64,000 bases of DNA from Nocardioides dokdonensis FR1436 (GCF_001653335.1 NZ_CP015079.1:1736001-1800000); one strand, 5' to 3'. Positions 1-10,400 are shown, numbered from the stretch's first letter. A program made the numbers and translations. Notes: generated from the sequence alone by a model not told the origin.

Positions 1-1
1 G

Positions 2-706
2 CCGTTCATGATCGAGACGAAGTACGACCGCGAGCTGCACCTGCTCGACCGGGCGCTCTTCTTCGGCAACGACCCCGCGATCGTGCTGCACGGGCTGCTC
101 GGCACCGACGTGATGGCGTTCATCCTGTCCTACATCTACCTGTGGTTCCTGCCGCTGGTGCCGCTCGCGCTGACCGCGTGGCTGGTGTGGTCGCGCAACA
201 TGTCCTACGGCTACTGGTTCGTCACCTCGCAGTGCATCGCCTGGAGCCTGGGCACCGTGTCGTACTACGCGCTGCCCACCCTGGGCCCCGGCCTGGAGTA
301 CGTCTCGCTGTACGCCGACCTGGCCCAGACCCCCACCAACGACCTGATGGACTCCCTCGTCAGCTCGCGGCAGGGCGTCGTCCTCGGCGGCCTGACCGGG
401 CAGGTGCAGTCGGTCGCCGGGTTCGCCAGCCTGCACTGCGCGATCACCCTGCTCGTGGCGCTGATGGTGCAGTACACGCTGCGCTCGAGGGCCCTCAAGA
501 TCGTCTTCTGGGTCAACTTCGGCATCACCGTCGTGGCGACGCTCTACTTCGGCTGGCACTACGTCGCCGACGACATCGCGGGCATCATGATCGCGCTGGT
601 CGCGTTCTACGTCGGCGGGCTGGCGACCGGGCAGAAGTTCGACCACGGCGGGCTCGCCTCGCACCCCACGACCACCACGTCGAAGATCCCGGTCTCCAAG
701 GACTGA
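2..706 (+). CDS. PAP2-superfamily membrane phosphatase/transferase, 5' partial
   Basis: This is an integral membrane protein of the type-2 phosphatidic acid phosphatase superfamily, which acts on phospholipid or inositol-lipid phosphates at the membrane. Several hydrophobic segments are visible, for example around the stretch ending in FLPLVPLALTAWLVW. The central catalytic His sits in FASLHCAI, the equivalent of the PSxH motif, and the last motif is GWHYVADDIAG with a His and an Asp. The first phosphatase motif (KxxxxxxRP) is not visible. The frame is open to the left edge of the window, so the Met at position 8 is probably internal and the N-terminus is missing. The substrate cannot be read from the sequence. 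Confidence 0.75.
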   Translation, partial: PFMIETKYDRELHLLDRALFFGNDPAIVLHGLLGTDVMAFILSYIYLWFLPLVPLALTAWLVWSRNMSYGYWFVTSQCIAWSLGTVSYYALPTLGPGLEYVSLYADLAQTPTNDLMDSLVSSRQGVVLGGLTGQVQSVAGFASLHCAITLLVALMVQYTLRSRALKIVFWVNFGITVVATLYFGWHYVADDIAGIMIALVAFYVGGLATGQKFDHGGLASHPTTTTSKIPVSKD

Positions 707-734
707 CTCGCGGCGACCACCCCTGGCCGAGCGG

Positions 735-740
735 TAGCGT
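735..740 (+). promoter_or_regulatory. -10 element for leaderless acyl-CoA oxidase-like gene
   Basis: TAGCGT lies 7 nt before the ATG at 748. No Shine-Dalgarno sequence is present, so transcription probably begins at the start codon. Confidence 0.6.
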
Positions 741-747
741 CTGACGC

Positions 748-2778
748 ATGTCGACCCAGACGCCCGCCGCCGAGACACCTGCCGCCGAGACGACCGCCCC
801 CACGACCGACGAGTCGGGCGCCCTGCGGCCCGCCGCCGACGGCTACGTCCAGCCCGCGGTCGACGTCCCGGCCCTGACCCGGCTGCTGGACGGCCGGTAC
901 GCCGAGGTGCGCGCCCTGGTGCGGCACAACCTGGTCGAGCACGCCGAGATCCTCACCGACGCCGAGACCCTGAGCCGCGCGGACTACCGCGACAGGGTCC
1001 GCGACCTCACCGTCGTGCTGGCGGCGACCGGGCAGACCGGCATGGGCTTCCCGGTCGAGTTCGGCGGTGGCGGCGACGTGGGCGCCTCGATCGCGGCCTT
1101 CGAGACCCTCGCCTTCGGCGACCTGTCGGTGCTCGTCAAGGTCGGGGTCCAGTTCGGCCTCTTCGGCGGCGCGATCCAGCAGCTCGGCACCGAGCGGCAC
1201 CACGAGAGGTACCTGCGCCCGCTGATCACCGGCGAGCTGCTGGGCTGCTTCGCGATGACCGAGACGGGCCACGGCTCGAACGTCCAGGCGATCGGGACGG
1301 TCGCGACGTACGACGTGGCGACGGGCGAGTTCGTGATCACCACGACCCGCGAGGACGCGGGGAAGGACTACATCGGCAACGCGGCCGCCCACGGAGAGCT
1401 GGCCGTCGTCTTCGCCCAGCTCGAGGTCGGCGGCGAGGGCCGCGGCGTGCACGCCTTCGTGGTGCCGATCCGGGTCGACGGCGAGCCCGCGCCCGGGGTG
1501 CGGATCGAGGACGACGGGCTGAAGATGGGCCTCAACGGCGTCGACAACGGGCGGCTGTGGTTCGACGAGGTGCGGGTGCCGCGCGAGAGCCTCCTCAACC
1601 GCTTCGCCGACGTCACCGCGGCCGGCGTCTACGAGAGCTCGATCGAGAACCCGAACCGGCGCTTCTTCACCATGCTCGGCACCCTGGTCACCGGCCGCGT
1701 CAGCGTCGGCGCCGCCGGGATCAGCGCCAGCAAGGTCGCGCTCACGATCGCGGTGAAGTACGCGCTGCAGCGCCGCCAGTTCGAGGTCAGCGACGACGGC
1801 GAGGAGGAGCTGCTGCTCAACTACGGCATGCACCAGCGCCGGCTGCTGCCGCTGCTCGCGCGCACCTACGCGCTGCACTTCGCCCAGGAGGAGCTGTCGA
1901 CCCAGCTGCACGACGTGCTCTCCGGCGTCAGCGACGACGAGCAGACCAAGCGCGAGCTCGAGTCCCGTGCCGCCGGCACCAAGGCGCTCGGCACCTGGCA
2001 CGCGACCCGCACCATCCAGGAGTGCCGCGAGGCCTGCGGCGGCGCCGGCTACCTCGCCGAGAACCGGTTCGCCGCGCTCAAGGCCGACACCGACGTGTTC
2101 ACGACCTTCGAGGGCGACAACCACGTGCTGCTGCAGCTCGTGGCCAAGGGGCTGCTCACCGACTACGCCAGCGAGTTCGAGGACATGGACCAGCTCGGCA
2201 TGGCCCGCTTCGTGGCCGGCCTGGCGGTCGAGACCGTGGTCGAGAAGACCCGCGTGCACCAGCTCCTCGAGCGGGTCCGCGACCTGCTGCCCGGGGGCGA
2301 CGAGTGGGACCAGGAGGCCGGCCTGCTCGACCCGGAGTACCAGCTCGCGATGCTGCGCTTCCGCGAGGAGCACATGATCAGCGGCGCCGCGCGGCGGCTC
2401 AAGCGCGGCGTCGACCAGGGGATGCCCGCCGGGGCGGTGTTCTCCCGGGTGCAGGACCACGTCATCGGCGCCGCGGACGCGCACATGGAGCGCCTGGTGC
2501 TCGAGGCCTTCGTGGCCCGGACCCGGGCGCTGCCCGAGGGGGACCAGAAGGTCGCCCTCAACCTGTTGTGCGACCTCTACGCGCTCTCGGTCATCGAGGC
2601 CGACCGGGCGTGGTTCATGGAGCACGGCCGGCTCTCCACCCAGCGCTCGAAGGCGATCAGCCGCGAGGTCGCCTCGCTGTGCCGCAAGGTGCGCCCGCTC
2701 GCGGGTGACCTGGTCGACGCCTTCGGCGTGCCGACCGAGATGCTGCGTGCCGCCGCACTGATCGGTGACCTGGCCTAG
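748..2778 (+). CDS. acyl-CoA dehydrogenase/oxidase family flavoprotein
   Basis: The product is a 676-residue FAD enzyme that introduces the alpha-beta double bond into acyl-CoA in fatty-acid beta-oxidation. The signature FAMTETGHGSN around residue 170 is the acyl-CoA oxidase form of the family's flavin-binding motif. The length is closer to the larger oxidases (about 650-700) than to ordinary dehydrogenases (about 390). It has an extended N-terminus, a central beta domain and a long helical C-terminal part ending in SLCRKVRPLAGDLVDAF. Oxidase versus dehydrogenase use (oxygen or ETF as electron acceptor) cannot be settled by reading. It ends just before a palindromic repeat element and is convergent with ppa. 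Confidence 0.85.
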   Translation: MSTQTPAAETPAAETTAPTTDESGALRPAADGYVQPAVDVPALTRLLDGRYAEVRALVRHNLVEHAEILTDAETLSRADYRDRVRDLTVVLAATGQTGMGFPVEFGGGGDVGASIAAFETLAFGDLSVLVKVGVQFGLFGGAIQQLGTERHHERYLRPLITGELLGCFAMTETGHGSNVQAIGTVATYDVATGEFVITTTREDAGKDYIGNAAAHGELAVVFAQLEVGGEGRGVHAFVVPIRVDGEPAPGVRIEDDGLKMGLNGVDNGRLWFDEVRVPRESLLNRFADVTAAGVYESSIENPNRRFFTMLGTLVTGRVSVGAAGISASKVALTIAVKYALQRRQFEVSDDGEEELLLNYGMHQRRLLPLLARTYALHFAQEELSTQLHDVLSGVSDDEQTKRELESRAAGTKALGTWHATRTIQECREACGGAGYLAENRFAALKADTDVFTTFEGDNHVLLQLVAKGLLTDYASEFEDMDQLGMARFVAGLAVETVVEKTRVHQLLERVRDLLPGGDEWDQEAGLLDPEYQLAMLRFREEHMISGAARRLKRGVDQGMPAGAVFSRVQDHVIGAADAHMERLVLEAFVARTRALPEGDQKVALNLLCDLYALSVIEADRAWFMEHGRLSTQRSKAISREVASLCRKVRPLAGDLVDAFGVPTEMLRAAALIGDLA

Positions 2779-2793
2779 CGCCCGGCGGCCGGG

Positions 2794-2892
2794 AGCTTTG
2801 TCGGCCGGCCGCTGAAACTGATGGCGGGACGATGAAGCTTCATCGTCCCGCCAGGAGTTCTATCGGCCGGCCGATGAACCTTGCGGCCGGCC
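2794..2892. repeat. triple-palindrome intergenic repeat, copy A
   Basis: This element of about 100 nt has three palindromic parts. The centre, 2823-2852, is a perfect 30-bp palindrome with GATGAAGCTTCATC in its middle. On each side lies a palindrome centred on CGGCCGGCCG. A related copy is at 20112-20210. Both sit between convergent genes, where the element could form a cruciform or act as a bidirectional terminator. No protein is likely to be encoded. Confidence 0.85.
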
Positions 2893-2902
2893 GAGCAGGG
2901 GC

Positions 2903-3394
2903 TCAGTGCCCGTGGGCCTTGGCGCGCTCGAAGGAGGCCAGGACCTCGGCCTCGGCCTCGCTGCGACCGACCCAGTCGGCGCCTTCGACGGACTTGCCGG
3001 GCTCGAGGTCCTTGTAGACCTCGAAGAAGTGCTGGATCTCCAGGCGGTCGAACTTGGAGACGTGGCTGATGTCGCGCATGTGCTCGAGGCGCGGGTCGGC
3101 CGCGGGCACGCACAGCACCTTGTCGTCGGCGCCGGCCTCGTCGGTCATCCGGAACATGCCGATCGCGCGGCACTTGATGAGGCAGCCCGGGAAGGTCGGC
3201 TGCTGCAGGATGACGAGCGCGTCGAGCGGGTCGCCGTCCTGGCCGAGGGTGTCCTCGATGTAGCCGTAGTCGGCCGGGTACTGGGTCGAGGTGAAGAGGG
3301 TGCGGTCCAGCCGCAGGCGTCCGGAGTCGTGATCGACCTCGTACTTGTTCCGCTCGCCCTTGGGGATCTCCACCAGTACGTCGAACTCCAGCAC
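2903..3394 (-). CDS. ppa: inorganic pyrophosphatase
   Basis: This is a 163-residue family I soluble pyrophosphatase that hydrolyses PPi to two phosphates in the cytoplasm and pulls biosynthetic reactions forward. The sequence shows the metal-binding signature DGDPLDAL and the upstream substrate-binding part [15 protein letters not shown] followed by [11 protein letters not shown]. The length is normal for the bacterial family. The start is the GTG at 3394, chosen because GGAGG lies 6 nt upstream and because the protein then begins in the usual way with the family's first beta strand ([12 protein letters not shown]). The gene is divergent from dacB, an arrangement common in actinobacteria. Confidence 0.95.
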   Translation of the reverse strand: MLEFDVLVEIPKGERNKYEVDHDSGRLRLDRTLFTSTQYPADYGYIEDTLGQDGDPLDALVILQQPTFPGCLIKCRAIGMFRMTDEAGADDKVLCVPAADPRLEHMRDISHVSKFDRLEIQHFFEVYKDLEPGKSVEGADWVGRSEAEAEVLASFERAKAHGH

Positions 3395-3480
3395 GTATTG
3401 CCTCCGCGTGTCGGTCGGCCAGCTCGGCCGGTCTTCAAGTCGTTGTCGGGCCCCGTGGCGGAGCCCCCGCCAGTCTCGCG

Positions 3481-3486
3481 CACAAT
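3481..3486 (+). promoter_or_regulatory. candidate -10 element of dacB
   Basis: CACAAT fits an actinobacterial -10 box. It would place the transcript start near 3493, leaving a short leader with GGGGAGG 8 nt before the GTG at 3518. The ATG inside this box (3485) is therefore unlikely to be the start codon. Confidence 0.4.
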
Positions 3487-3517
3487 GGCCCGAAACGCGC
3501 AAGGGGAGGTGCATCTG

Positions 3518-5020
3518 GTGGTCGGACGTGACCCACACCACTCCTCCCCTCGGGCTCCCAACGAGGTCGGTCGGGCCTCGACCTGGCTGGTGCTGCTGCT
3601 CGTCGTCGCGCTGGCGGCGGGTGCCGCGGCCTGGCGCCTCGACCTGGTCGACCCCGCGAGGGAGCGACTCGACGCCTGGTCCGAGCGGGTGCTGGGCGGC
3701 GAGGACGAGCCCGATCCGCTCGCCGACCCCGCCGCGGTGCCGCCGCCCCCGGGGCTGAGCCTGCCGGCGCTCACCGCACCGGGCCCGGTGGCCGATCCGC
3801 TCGCGGCGGGCGATGCGGCCGAGCTGAGCCCGACGGCGGTGCGCCGCGCGCTCGAGCGCCGGCTGGGCGAGCGGCGGCTCGGCAAGCGGGTCGCGGTCGC
3901 GGTCGCGGGCCTGTCCGGGGCTGCGGCGTACGAGCAGGGCGGTGCGCTCGTCCCCGCCTCCACCACCAAGCTGATCACCTCGCTGGCCGCGCTCGAGACC
4001 ATCGAGCCGGGCACCACCTTCCGCACCAGCACCGTGCTGCGCGGCGACCGGCTCGTCGTGGTCGGTGGCGGCGACCCCTTCCTGATGCGGGCTCCCGACC
4101 GCCCCGGCACCACCAGCGTGCCCGCGCGCACCGACATCACCACCTTGGCCCGGCTCAGCGCCGAGGAGCTGCTCGAGCAGGGCGTGCGCAGGGTCCGGGT
4201 CGGCTACGACGACCGGTTGTTCTCGGGCCCGGCCTTCAACCCGCGCTGGCCCGAGACGTACGTCGGCGACGTGGTCGCGCCGATCACCGCGCTGTGGGTC
4301 GACGAGGGTCGACCCGAGTCCGGCTACGGCCGGGTGCCCGACCCCGCGGCCACCGCGGCGGCCGTCTTCGCGCAGGCCCTGGCCGACGCGGGCGTCCGGG
4401 TCCAGGGCAGCCCGTCCCGGGCGCCGGGGCGCGGCGAGGAGGTCGCCGCGGTCGAGAGCGCGCCTGTCGACGACATCGTCGACCGGCTGCTCCAGGTCAG
4501 CGACAACGAGGCGACCGAGGTGCTGCTGCGCCACGTCGGGCTCGCCACCGGTGGGAAGGGCAGCTTCGTCGACGGCGTCCGCGGCGTCGAGCGGACCCTG
4601 ACGCGCCTCGGCGTCCCCGCCCCCGAGCGCCTGTACGACGGCAGCGGGCTGTCCCGCGAGAACCTGGTCAGCCCCGAGACGCTGGTCGGCGTGCTCCAGG
4701 CGGTCGTCGGCTCCGCCGCGGACGACCCGGTGCGCGCACTGCTCGGCGGGCTGCCGACGGCCGGCTTCAGCGGGTCGCTGACGCTGCGCTTCGACGACGC
4801 CCCGCCGGCGGCCGTCGGGGCGGTGCGGGCCAAGACCGGGACCCTCAGCGGGGTGAGCAGCCTGGCGGGCACGGCCGTGAGCCGCGACGGCGTACCGATG
4901 GTGTTCGCGCTGATGCTCGACCGGGTCAAGGCGGCCGACGAGGGGTACGCCGAGGCTGCGCTCGACCGGGCCGCCGCCGCGCTGGGCGCCTGTCGCTGCG
5001 CCCGCGCCGGCACCGGTTGA
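3518..5020 (+). CDS. dacB: D-alanyl-D-alanine carboxypeptidase/endopeptidase (PBP4, peptidase S13)
   Basis: This is a class C low-molecular-weight penicillin-binding protein that trims or cleaves peptidoglycan peptides outside the membrane. All three active-site motifs are visible: SxxK as S148-T-T-K151 in PASTTKL, SDN at 328-330, and KTG at 439-441. A single N-terminal membrane segment (about residues 20-40, [19 protein letters not shown]) serves as signal or anchor, followed by a Pro/Asp-rich linker. The start is the GTG at 3518, supported by GGGGAGG 8 nt upstream; an in-frame ATG at 3485 is the alternative. The product would have 500 residues, normal for actinobacterial homologues. Confidence 0.92.
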   Translation: MVGRDPHHSSPRAPNEVGRASTWLVLLLVVALAAGAAAWRLDLVDPARERLDAWSERVLGGEDEPDPLADPAAVPPPPGLSLPALTAPGPVADPLAAGDAAELSPTAVRRALERRLGERRLGKRVAVAVAGLSGAAAYEQGGALVPASTTKLITSLAALETIEPGTTFRTSTVLRGDRLVVVGGGDPFLMRAPDRPGTTSVPARTDITTLARLSAEELLEQGVRRVRVGYDDRLFSGPAFNPRWPETYVGDVVAPITALWVDEGRPESGYGRVPDPAATAAAVFAQALADAGVRVQGSPSRAPGRGEEVAAVESAPVDDIVDRLLQVSDNEATEVLLRHVGLATGGKGSFVDGVRGVERTLTRLGVPAPERLYDGSGLSRENLVSPETLVGVLQAVVGSAADDPVRALLGGLPTAGFSGSLTLRFDDAPPAAVGAVRAKTGTLSGVSSLAGTAVSRDGVPMVFALMLDRVKAADEGYAEAALDRAAAALGACRCARAGTG

Positions 5021-5056
5021 CCCACCGGTCGAACCACCGGTCGAACCACCGGGGGT
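5021..5056. repeat. short tandem repeat, about 3 x 12 bp
   Basis: Three consecutive units of CCACCGGTCGAA, the last degenerate, lie directly behind the dacB stop codon. No function is apparent. Confidence 0.6.
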
Positions 5057-5081
5057 GGGTGGGGTGCTGGGCCCGGGTGAG

Positions 5082-5087
5082 TAGGTT
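5082..5087 (+). promoter_or_regulatory. -10 element for leaderless zincin gene
   Basis: TAGGTT lies 6 nt before the ATG at 5094, with no Shine-Dalgarno sequence between them. Confidence 0.55.
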
Positions 5088-5093
5088 CGGCCC

Positions 5094-6164
5094 ATGACGA
5101 CGAGCCCGCCGCAGATCATCGACTGGGACCTCGCCGTCCGGCTGGGCACCAGGCTCGCGGGCGACGGCCCCGCCATCAGCCGCACCGAGGCCGACAGCGC
5201 CGTGGCCGAGCTGCGGGCGGGTGCGCACCTGTCCACGCCGCTGGTCGCGGAGTTCACCGGGCTGCACGCCGACGCCGACACCGCCCCCGTGCTGGTCGTC
5301 GACCGCGCCGGGTGGGTGCAGGCGAACGCCGACGCGTTCAGCACCGTCCTGGCGCCCGTGGTGGCGAAGCTGATGGAGAAGAAGCCGCCCTCCGGGCTGT
5401 CGTTGGCGGTGGGCTCGCGGGTCACCGGCGCCGAGGTGGGCGGCCTGCTGGGCTTCCTGGCCTCGAAGGTGCTGGGCCAGTTCGACCCCTTCCACGACCC
5501 GGCGGGCCGGCTGCTGCTGGTCGCGCCCAACATCGTGCACGTCGAGCGCGAGCTCGAGGTGGACCCGACCGACTTCCGGTTGTGGGTGTGCCTGCACGAG
5601 GAGACCCACCGCGTGCAGTTCACCGCGGTGCCGTGGATGCGCGAGCACATCTTCTCCCTGGTCGAGCAGCTCAGCGGCACCATGGACACCGCCAGCCTCC
5701 TCGACGACGGCCTCGGTCGGATCAAGGCGGCGATCGCGGCCCGCGGCTCCGACGACACCGGTGGCGCGGACGGCCCCCGCGGCGGCGGGAGCCTGGTGGA
5801 GATGTTCAGCAGCCCCGAGCAGCGCGCGCTGATGGACCAGGTCACAGGCGTGATGTCGCTGCTCGAGGGCCACGCCGACGTCGTGATGGACGGTGTCGGG
5901 CCCGAGGTGATCGGCTCCGTGGACAGCATCCGCGCCAAGTTCGACGAGCGCCGCAAGGGGCTGGGCACCCTCGACCGGCTGGTGCGCCGGCTGCTGGGCC
6001 TCGACGCGAAGATGGCGCAGTACCGCGACGGTGCGGCGTTCGTGCGCGCGGTCGTCGACAAGGCCGGGATGAGCGAGTTCAACGCCGTCTTCGCCGGCCC
6101 GGAGAACCTGCCCAGCAAGGCCGAGATCCACGACCCCGACGCGTGGGTCGCCCGGGTGCTGTGA
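5094..6164 (+). CDS. zinc-dependent metalloprotease-like protein (F420-associated DUF2342 type)
   Basis: The 356-residue protein belongs to a conserved actinobacterial family often listed as putative hydrolase or coenzyme-F420-associated zincin. The zinc motif HExxH is visible as H168-E-E-T-H172 in [10 protein letters not shown], with further conserved acidic residues in [15 protein letters not shown], where GHAD resembles the third-ligand region of the family. No signal peptide or membrane segment is seen, so it is probably cytoplasmic. It stands directly upstream of tilS, its usual place in this phylum. The substrate is unknown and the F420 link is inherited from the family name only. Confidence 0.8.
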   Translation: MTTSPPQIIDWDLAVRLGTRLAGDGPAISRTEADSAVAELRAGAHLSTPLVAEFTGLHADADTAPVLVVDRAGWVQANADAFSTVLAPVVAKLMEKKPPSGLSLAVGSRVTGAEVGGLLGFLASKVLGQFDPFHDPAGRLLLVAPNIVHVERELEVDPTDFRLWVCLHEETHRVQFTAVPWMREHIFSLVEQLSGTMDTASLLDDGLGRIKAAIAARGSDDTGGADGPRGGGSLVEMFSSPEQRALMDQVTGVMSLLEGHADVVMDGVGPEVIGSVDSIRAKFDERRKGLGTLDRLVRRLLGLDAKMAQYRDGAAFVRAVVDKAGMSEFNAVFAGPENLPSKAEIHDPDAWVARVL

Positions 6165-6174
6165 GGGGCCAGCT

Positions 6175-7155
6175 GTGAGGCTGCACCCGTCGGTGGCCGC
6201 GGTCCGCGTCGCCGTGCGCCGCGACCTCGAGGACCTCGACCCCGGCGCGGTCGTCGTCGTGGCCTGCTCCGGCGGGGCGGACTCGCTGGCCCTGCTGGCC
6301 GCGACCGTGCACGAGGCGCGCGCCGGCGGCTGGAAGGTGGTCGGCGCGACCGTCGACCACGGACTCCAGGACGGGTCGGACGCGCAGGCCGAGCGCGTGG
6401 TGGCGCAGATGGCGGCGCTCGGCGCCGACGAGACGCTGACGGCGCGGGTGCAGGTCGGCGCCGATGCCGGCATCGGCCCCGAGGCGGCCGCCCGTCGGGC
6501 CCGGTACGCCGTCCTCGAGCAGGTCGCCGACCACGTCGGCGCCGCGGCGGTGCTGCTGGGCCACACCCGCGACGACCAGGCCGAGACGGTGCTGCTGGGG
6601 CTGGCCCGTGGCTCCGGCGGCCGCTCGTTGGCCGGGATGCGTCGCCGCTTCGACCGCTACCGCCGCCCGCTGCTCGACGTCTCCCGCGACGACACCGTCA
6701 CCGCCTGCCAGGTCGAGGGCATCGAGGTCTGGGACGACCCGCACAACCTCGACCCCGGCTTCGCCCGCGTCCGGGTGCGCCGCAGCGTGCTCCCGGTCCT
6801 CGAGGACCAGCTCGGCCCCGGCATCGCCGCCACCCTGGCCCGCACCGCCGACCAGCTGCGCGCCGACACCGACCTCCTCGACGACCTCGCCGAGGCGACG
6901 TACGCCGACCTGGTCACCGCCGAGGGCGCCCTCCCGGTCGAGGCGCTCGAGGGCGTCCCCGACGCGCTGCGCCGGCGGGTGCTGCGCCTGGTCGCCGTCG
7001 CCGCCGGCGCCCCGCCCGCCGAGCTGTTCCACGAGCACGTCCTGGCCCTCGACTCGCTGCTGACCCGCTGGCGGGGTCAGAAGTGGGTCGACCTCCCCGG
7101 GCACCTGCGTGGGGTGCGGCGGGACGGGCTGCTCGAGGTGACCCGGGCGACCTGA
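6175..7155 (+). CDS. tilS: tRNA(Ile)-lysidine synthase
   Basis: TilS attaches lysine to C34 of the tRNA-Ile CAU anticodon, so that the tRNA reads AUA and accepts isoleucine; the reaction uses ATP. The PP-loop motif SGGADS is present at about residues 32-37, followed by VDHGLQDGS and the family's [15 protein letters not shown] segment. At 326 residues it has the catalytic domain and the first part of the tRNA-binding region, the usual length for actinobacteria. It starts at GTG 6175, 10 nt after the stop of the zincin gene, which suggests co-transcription. The usual next gene, hpt, is displaced by about 5 kb. Confidence 0.93.
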   Translation: MRLHPSVAAVRVAVRRDLEDLDPGAVVVVACSGGADSLALLAATVHEARAGGWKVVGATVDHGLQDGSDAQAERVVAQMAALGADETLTARVQVGADAGIGPEAAARRARYAVLEQVADHVGAAAVLLGHTRDDQAETVLLGLARGSGGRSLAGMRRRFDRYRRPLLDVSRDDTVTACQVEGIEVWDDPHNLDPGFARVRVRRSVLPVLEDQLGPGIAATLARTADQLRADTDLLDDLAEATYADLVTAEGALPVEALEGVPDALRRRVLRLVAVAAGAPPAELFHEHVLALDSLLTRWRGQKWVDLPGHLRGVRRDGLLEVTRAT

Positions 7156-7453
7156 CGCCGGGCCGGGGCAGCTCCCACGGGCGGGGGCCGGGCATGGGGT
7201 CGGGTGGTCTGGTCAGGTTCGCCCCGCGCGGCGCGCAGCACGTCCCGAGCGCCTGCGCTGGGGTCGAGGTAGTCCACCTGGAACTCGTGCCTCGTCCTCA
7301 GGTAGTCCGATCGTGCGCGCGAGCACCTCACCGGAGTAGCCCCCATGCGTGCCGGCATGACCGGAGCGGGCCAGGAAAAGACTGGGGCAGACGGGAGCCC
7401 CTGCGGGCTCTTTACTTTCAGGGTTCCAGCCCTGCTCGTCCTGCGGAGGACTC
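7156..7453. other. intergenic stretch upstream of the secreted-protein gene
   Basis: There are 298 nt between tilS and the secreted-protein gene. The minus strand carries a short open frame (about 7330-7200) with a protein-like stretch, DYLRTRHEFQVDYLD, that may be a gene remnant; I do not recognise it. Nearer the next gene lies a hairpin with a T-rich tail (7395-7414), and GGAGGA precedes the ATG at 7454 by only 3 nt. Confidence 0.4.
7395..7414 (+). terminator. hairpin with T-rich tail in leader of secreted-protein gene
   Basis: GAGCCC-CTGC-GGGCTC is followed by TTTA. It lies about 40 nt upstream of the start codon, so it may terminate transcription from tilS or act as a leader attenuator. 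Confidence 0.5.
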
Positions 7454-10400
7454 ATGCGCTCGTCACCCCGTCGTTCCGGTCTGTCGGTACTCCTGTCACT
7501 GGTCCTGCTGCTCGGCAGCCTCCTCGTCGCCGGTGCGGCCGCGGCCGCCCCTTCGCCCGAGGCAGGCAACGGGACCCTCACGGGTTTCGCCCACGACCTC
7601 CAGGCACGCGGACTGGACGGGGTCACCGTCGAGGCCTTCGCCGTGGGGTCCGACCCGGACGTCGACCCGCCAGTGGGGACGACTGGCACGCCGTCCGAGA
7701 CGGGGCGGGCCCCAGGGAACTGGTACCTGGAGCTGCCGCAGGGTGAGTACCGGCTCCGGTTCTCCGGCGCCGGGTTGCAGACCCAGTGGTACGGCGGCGG
7801 CGCTGGACGGGTCGTCCAGGTCGCCGAGGGGCTCATCGAGCGCCTGCCGGCAACCAGTCTCCGCGGCACCGCCACGGCGGTCGTGCACGGCACTGTCCAC
7901 GACGACCTCGACCATCGAGCGGTCCACGACATCCTGGTCGAGGCCGTGGACGCAGACGGCCTCCCCGCGGCCTCGGCGTTGACCTACAGCAGCGACCAGT
8001 TCCAGAGCGACGGCTACTTCGCCCTGCACCTCGACGCCGGGACCTGGACGATCAGGGCCAGCGACCCGGACGGACGTGGCTACGAGCCCATCGAGATGGG
8101 CGAGGTCACGGTCGCGGCCGGGGAGGAGAAGAAGCTGGGAGACTTCCGCGTCTCCCGTCGCACCGGTCAGGTCGCGGTCTCGGTCGTCGACGGGCTCTCC
8201 CGGCCCCTGGCCCGTCCGCGCGTCAAGATCCGCGAGGTGCCCGGAGCGCCCTACTTCAAGGCGAAGGGCCGGGCGGACGAGGACGGCACCATCGTCTTCA
8301 CGGGCGTTCCCGAGTCCACCGACAGCGTCACGGTGTGCGCCGACGCAGGGACGGGCTGGGTCTGCCTCGGCGGTGTGAGGAAGCGTCGAGCCGCCGAGAC
8401 GCTGCACGTGGTCGGCGGGCAGACGACCCTCGCCGAGGTCGTCGTCGACCAGGTGCTGGTGACCGGGTCGGTCGTCGACCAGGAGGGGCGGCCCATCATG
8501 GGCGCGGACGTGGACATCATCTCCGTCGAGGGCGACTCCTACAACTGGGCCGGCAACGCACCCTCGGATGCCTCCGGCCGGTTCGCAGTCGCGATGCTCC
8601 GAACGGCCGACACGGCGTACACCGCCTGCGTGTACGGGCGGGCCTGGACCTGTCTCGGAGGCCGCAGCAACCCGGCCCGGGCGCACACCTTCACGATCCC
8701 GACCGACGTCGCGGAGCACGAGATCGCAGAGGCACTCGTGCTGGACAACCGGCCCCCGACGACAGTGACGAGCACGGTGCGGACGGTCGGCGGCAACAAG
8801 GTGGTCGCACCGATCCTGCAGGCGCTGCGGTGGGACGGCGACGAGTGGACTGCGGTGTCCGAGTCCGTGGGCGATGGGAGCGGCCGGGTGTCGGCCGAGC
8901 TGACGCAGGGCACCTACACGTTCCGTTTCCTCCGGGCCGGCTTCGCCCCGCTCGTCCTGGGCGGCGGCTCCGAGCTGCCTGGTGCACCGGTCGAGGGCTC
9001 GTCGGTCGAGGTCGGCGCAGACCCTGTCGATCTAGGAACCGTCCTGCTGCAGCCCCGACCCCGGACGTCGGCGCCGACGGGCGGCGAGTACGGGCCGGCC
9101 TACGACCACTGCCTGAGCAACTACCTGCCGCCCAACGATGACGAGTCCTCCGACGCTGTCGCCCTGCCGTTCGCGCTGAGCTTCTTCGGCCAGCCCTACA
9201 GCGACGTCTTCGTCAACAACAACGGCAACGTCACCTTCGGTGAGGAGCTCAGCGCCTACACGCCGTCGGCGTTCTCCTCCGACGCCGGGGGCGGCTACAG
9301 CGGTCCGCCGATCATCGCGCCCTTCTTCGCCGACGTCGACACACGCGGCGAGGGCTCCAACGTGGTCACCTACGGGGCGAGCCCCGACGGGTCGTCGTTC
9401 TGCGTGAACTGGGTCGACGTCGGCTACTTCAGCCACGCGACCGACCGGCTCAACAGCTTCCAGCTCCTGCTCACGCAGCGCAGCGGCGCCGAGTCGTCGG
9501 AGGGTGACTTCGACATCACCTTCAACTACGACCAGCTCCAGTGGGACATTGGCGAGGTCTCCGACGTCACCGCCCTCGCCGGCTTCACCGCGGGGACACC
9601 CGACGTCCCCGGGACGGTCATCCAGCTCGACGGCTCGTTGGAGCCCGGGGCGCTCCTCGACGACGGCCCCAACTCCCTGGTGGGCGGCACGCAGAACGCC
9701 GGCGACCGGCTGGGCCGCTATCTCTTCCCGGTGCGCAACGGCGAGGTGTCCCAGCTCCTCGGCGGGCTCTCGGGACAGGTCGTCGACGAGTCGGGCGACC
9801 CGGTCCCCGGTGCCCTCGTCGAGCCCTGCCGCGCAGTGTCCGGCGTCCTGCGGTGCGCGGGTGTGGTCCGCACCAACAGCGACGGCCACTTCACCTCCGT
9901 TGGTCTCCCCGAGGGCAGCTACCAGCTGAGGGTCAGCCCTCCCGCGGGATCTGCCCACTTCCCGACAACGGCGTCGGGCACCGTGGTCCGTGGGGTCACC
10001 ACCGCCCTGGAGTCGCCCGTCCTGCTGACGCGGCCCCGCCCCGCTCCCGCGGGCGTCGAGCTCGGCAACTCTCCCGGCGCCGATCCCTGGTTGCCGGCGC
10101 CCTACATCGACCAGAACGGGGTGTACGTCGTGCACTACCGCGCGCCGCTGGACCTGGTCGTCGAAGGCTGTCCCGGCGTGGCCGACCCGGCCTGGAGCCT
10201 GGTCGTCGAGGGAGTCGAGCGCAGCGCCGGCGTCCTCGTGGAGTCCGCGCCGGGGGTGTACAGGGCCACCGTGCCCAGCGCCTACCCCGAGCATGGCGAG
10301 GCCACTCTCACCACGACGGTCCTGGCCACTTGCGACGCCACGCGGCCGGTCGTGTTCGACCTCTACATCGACCCGTCGGGCGTGGTGACCGACCAGTACG

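Noticed and set aside
607..2625. A 672-codon minus-strand open frame
   Set aside because: It is antisense to the acyl-CoA oxidase-like gene, with no recognisable domain and low-complexity composition typical of GC-rich shadow frames.
2832..2905. Short proteins reading MKLHRPxRSxIGRPMNL in the intergenic repeats
   Set aside because: The frames consist only of the palindromic repeat. Similarity between the two loci is explained by DNA palindromes, and no ribosome-binding site is present.
3485..3487. ATG 3485 as dacB start
   Set aside because: It lies inside the probable -10 box, whereas GTG 3518 has GGGGAGG at good spacing.
7077..7358. Minus-strand gene between tilS and the secreted-protein gene
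   Set aside because: A protein-like stretch exists but the frame runs into the tilS 3' end in antisense, without start signal or recognisable domain. It is noted only as a possible remnant.
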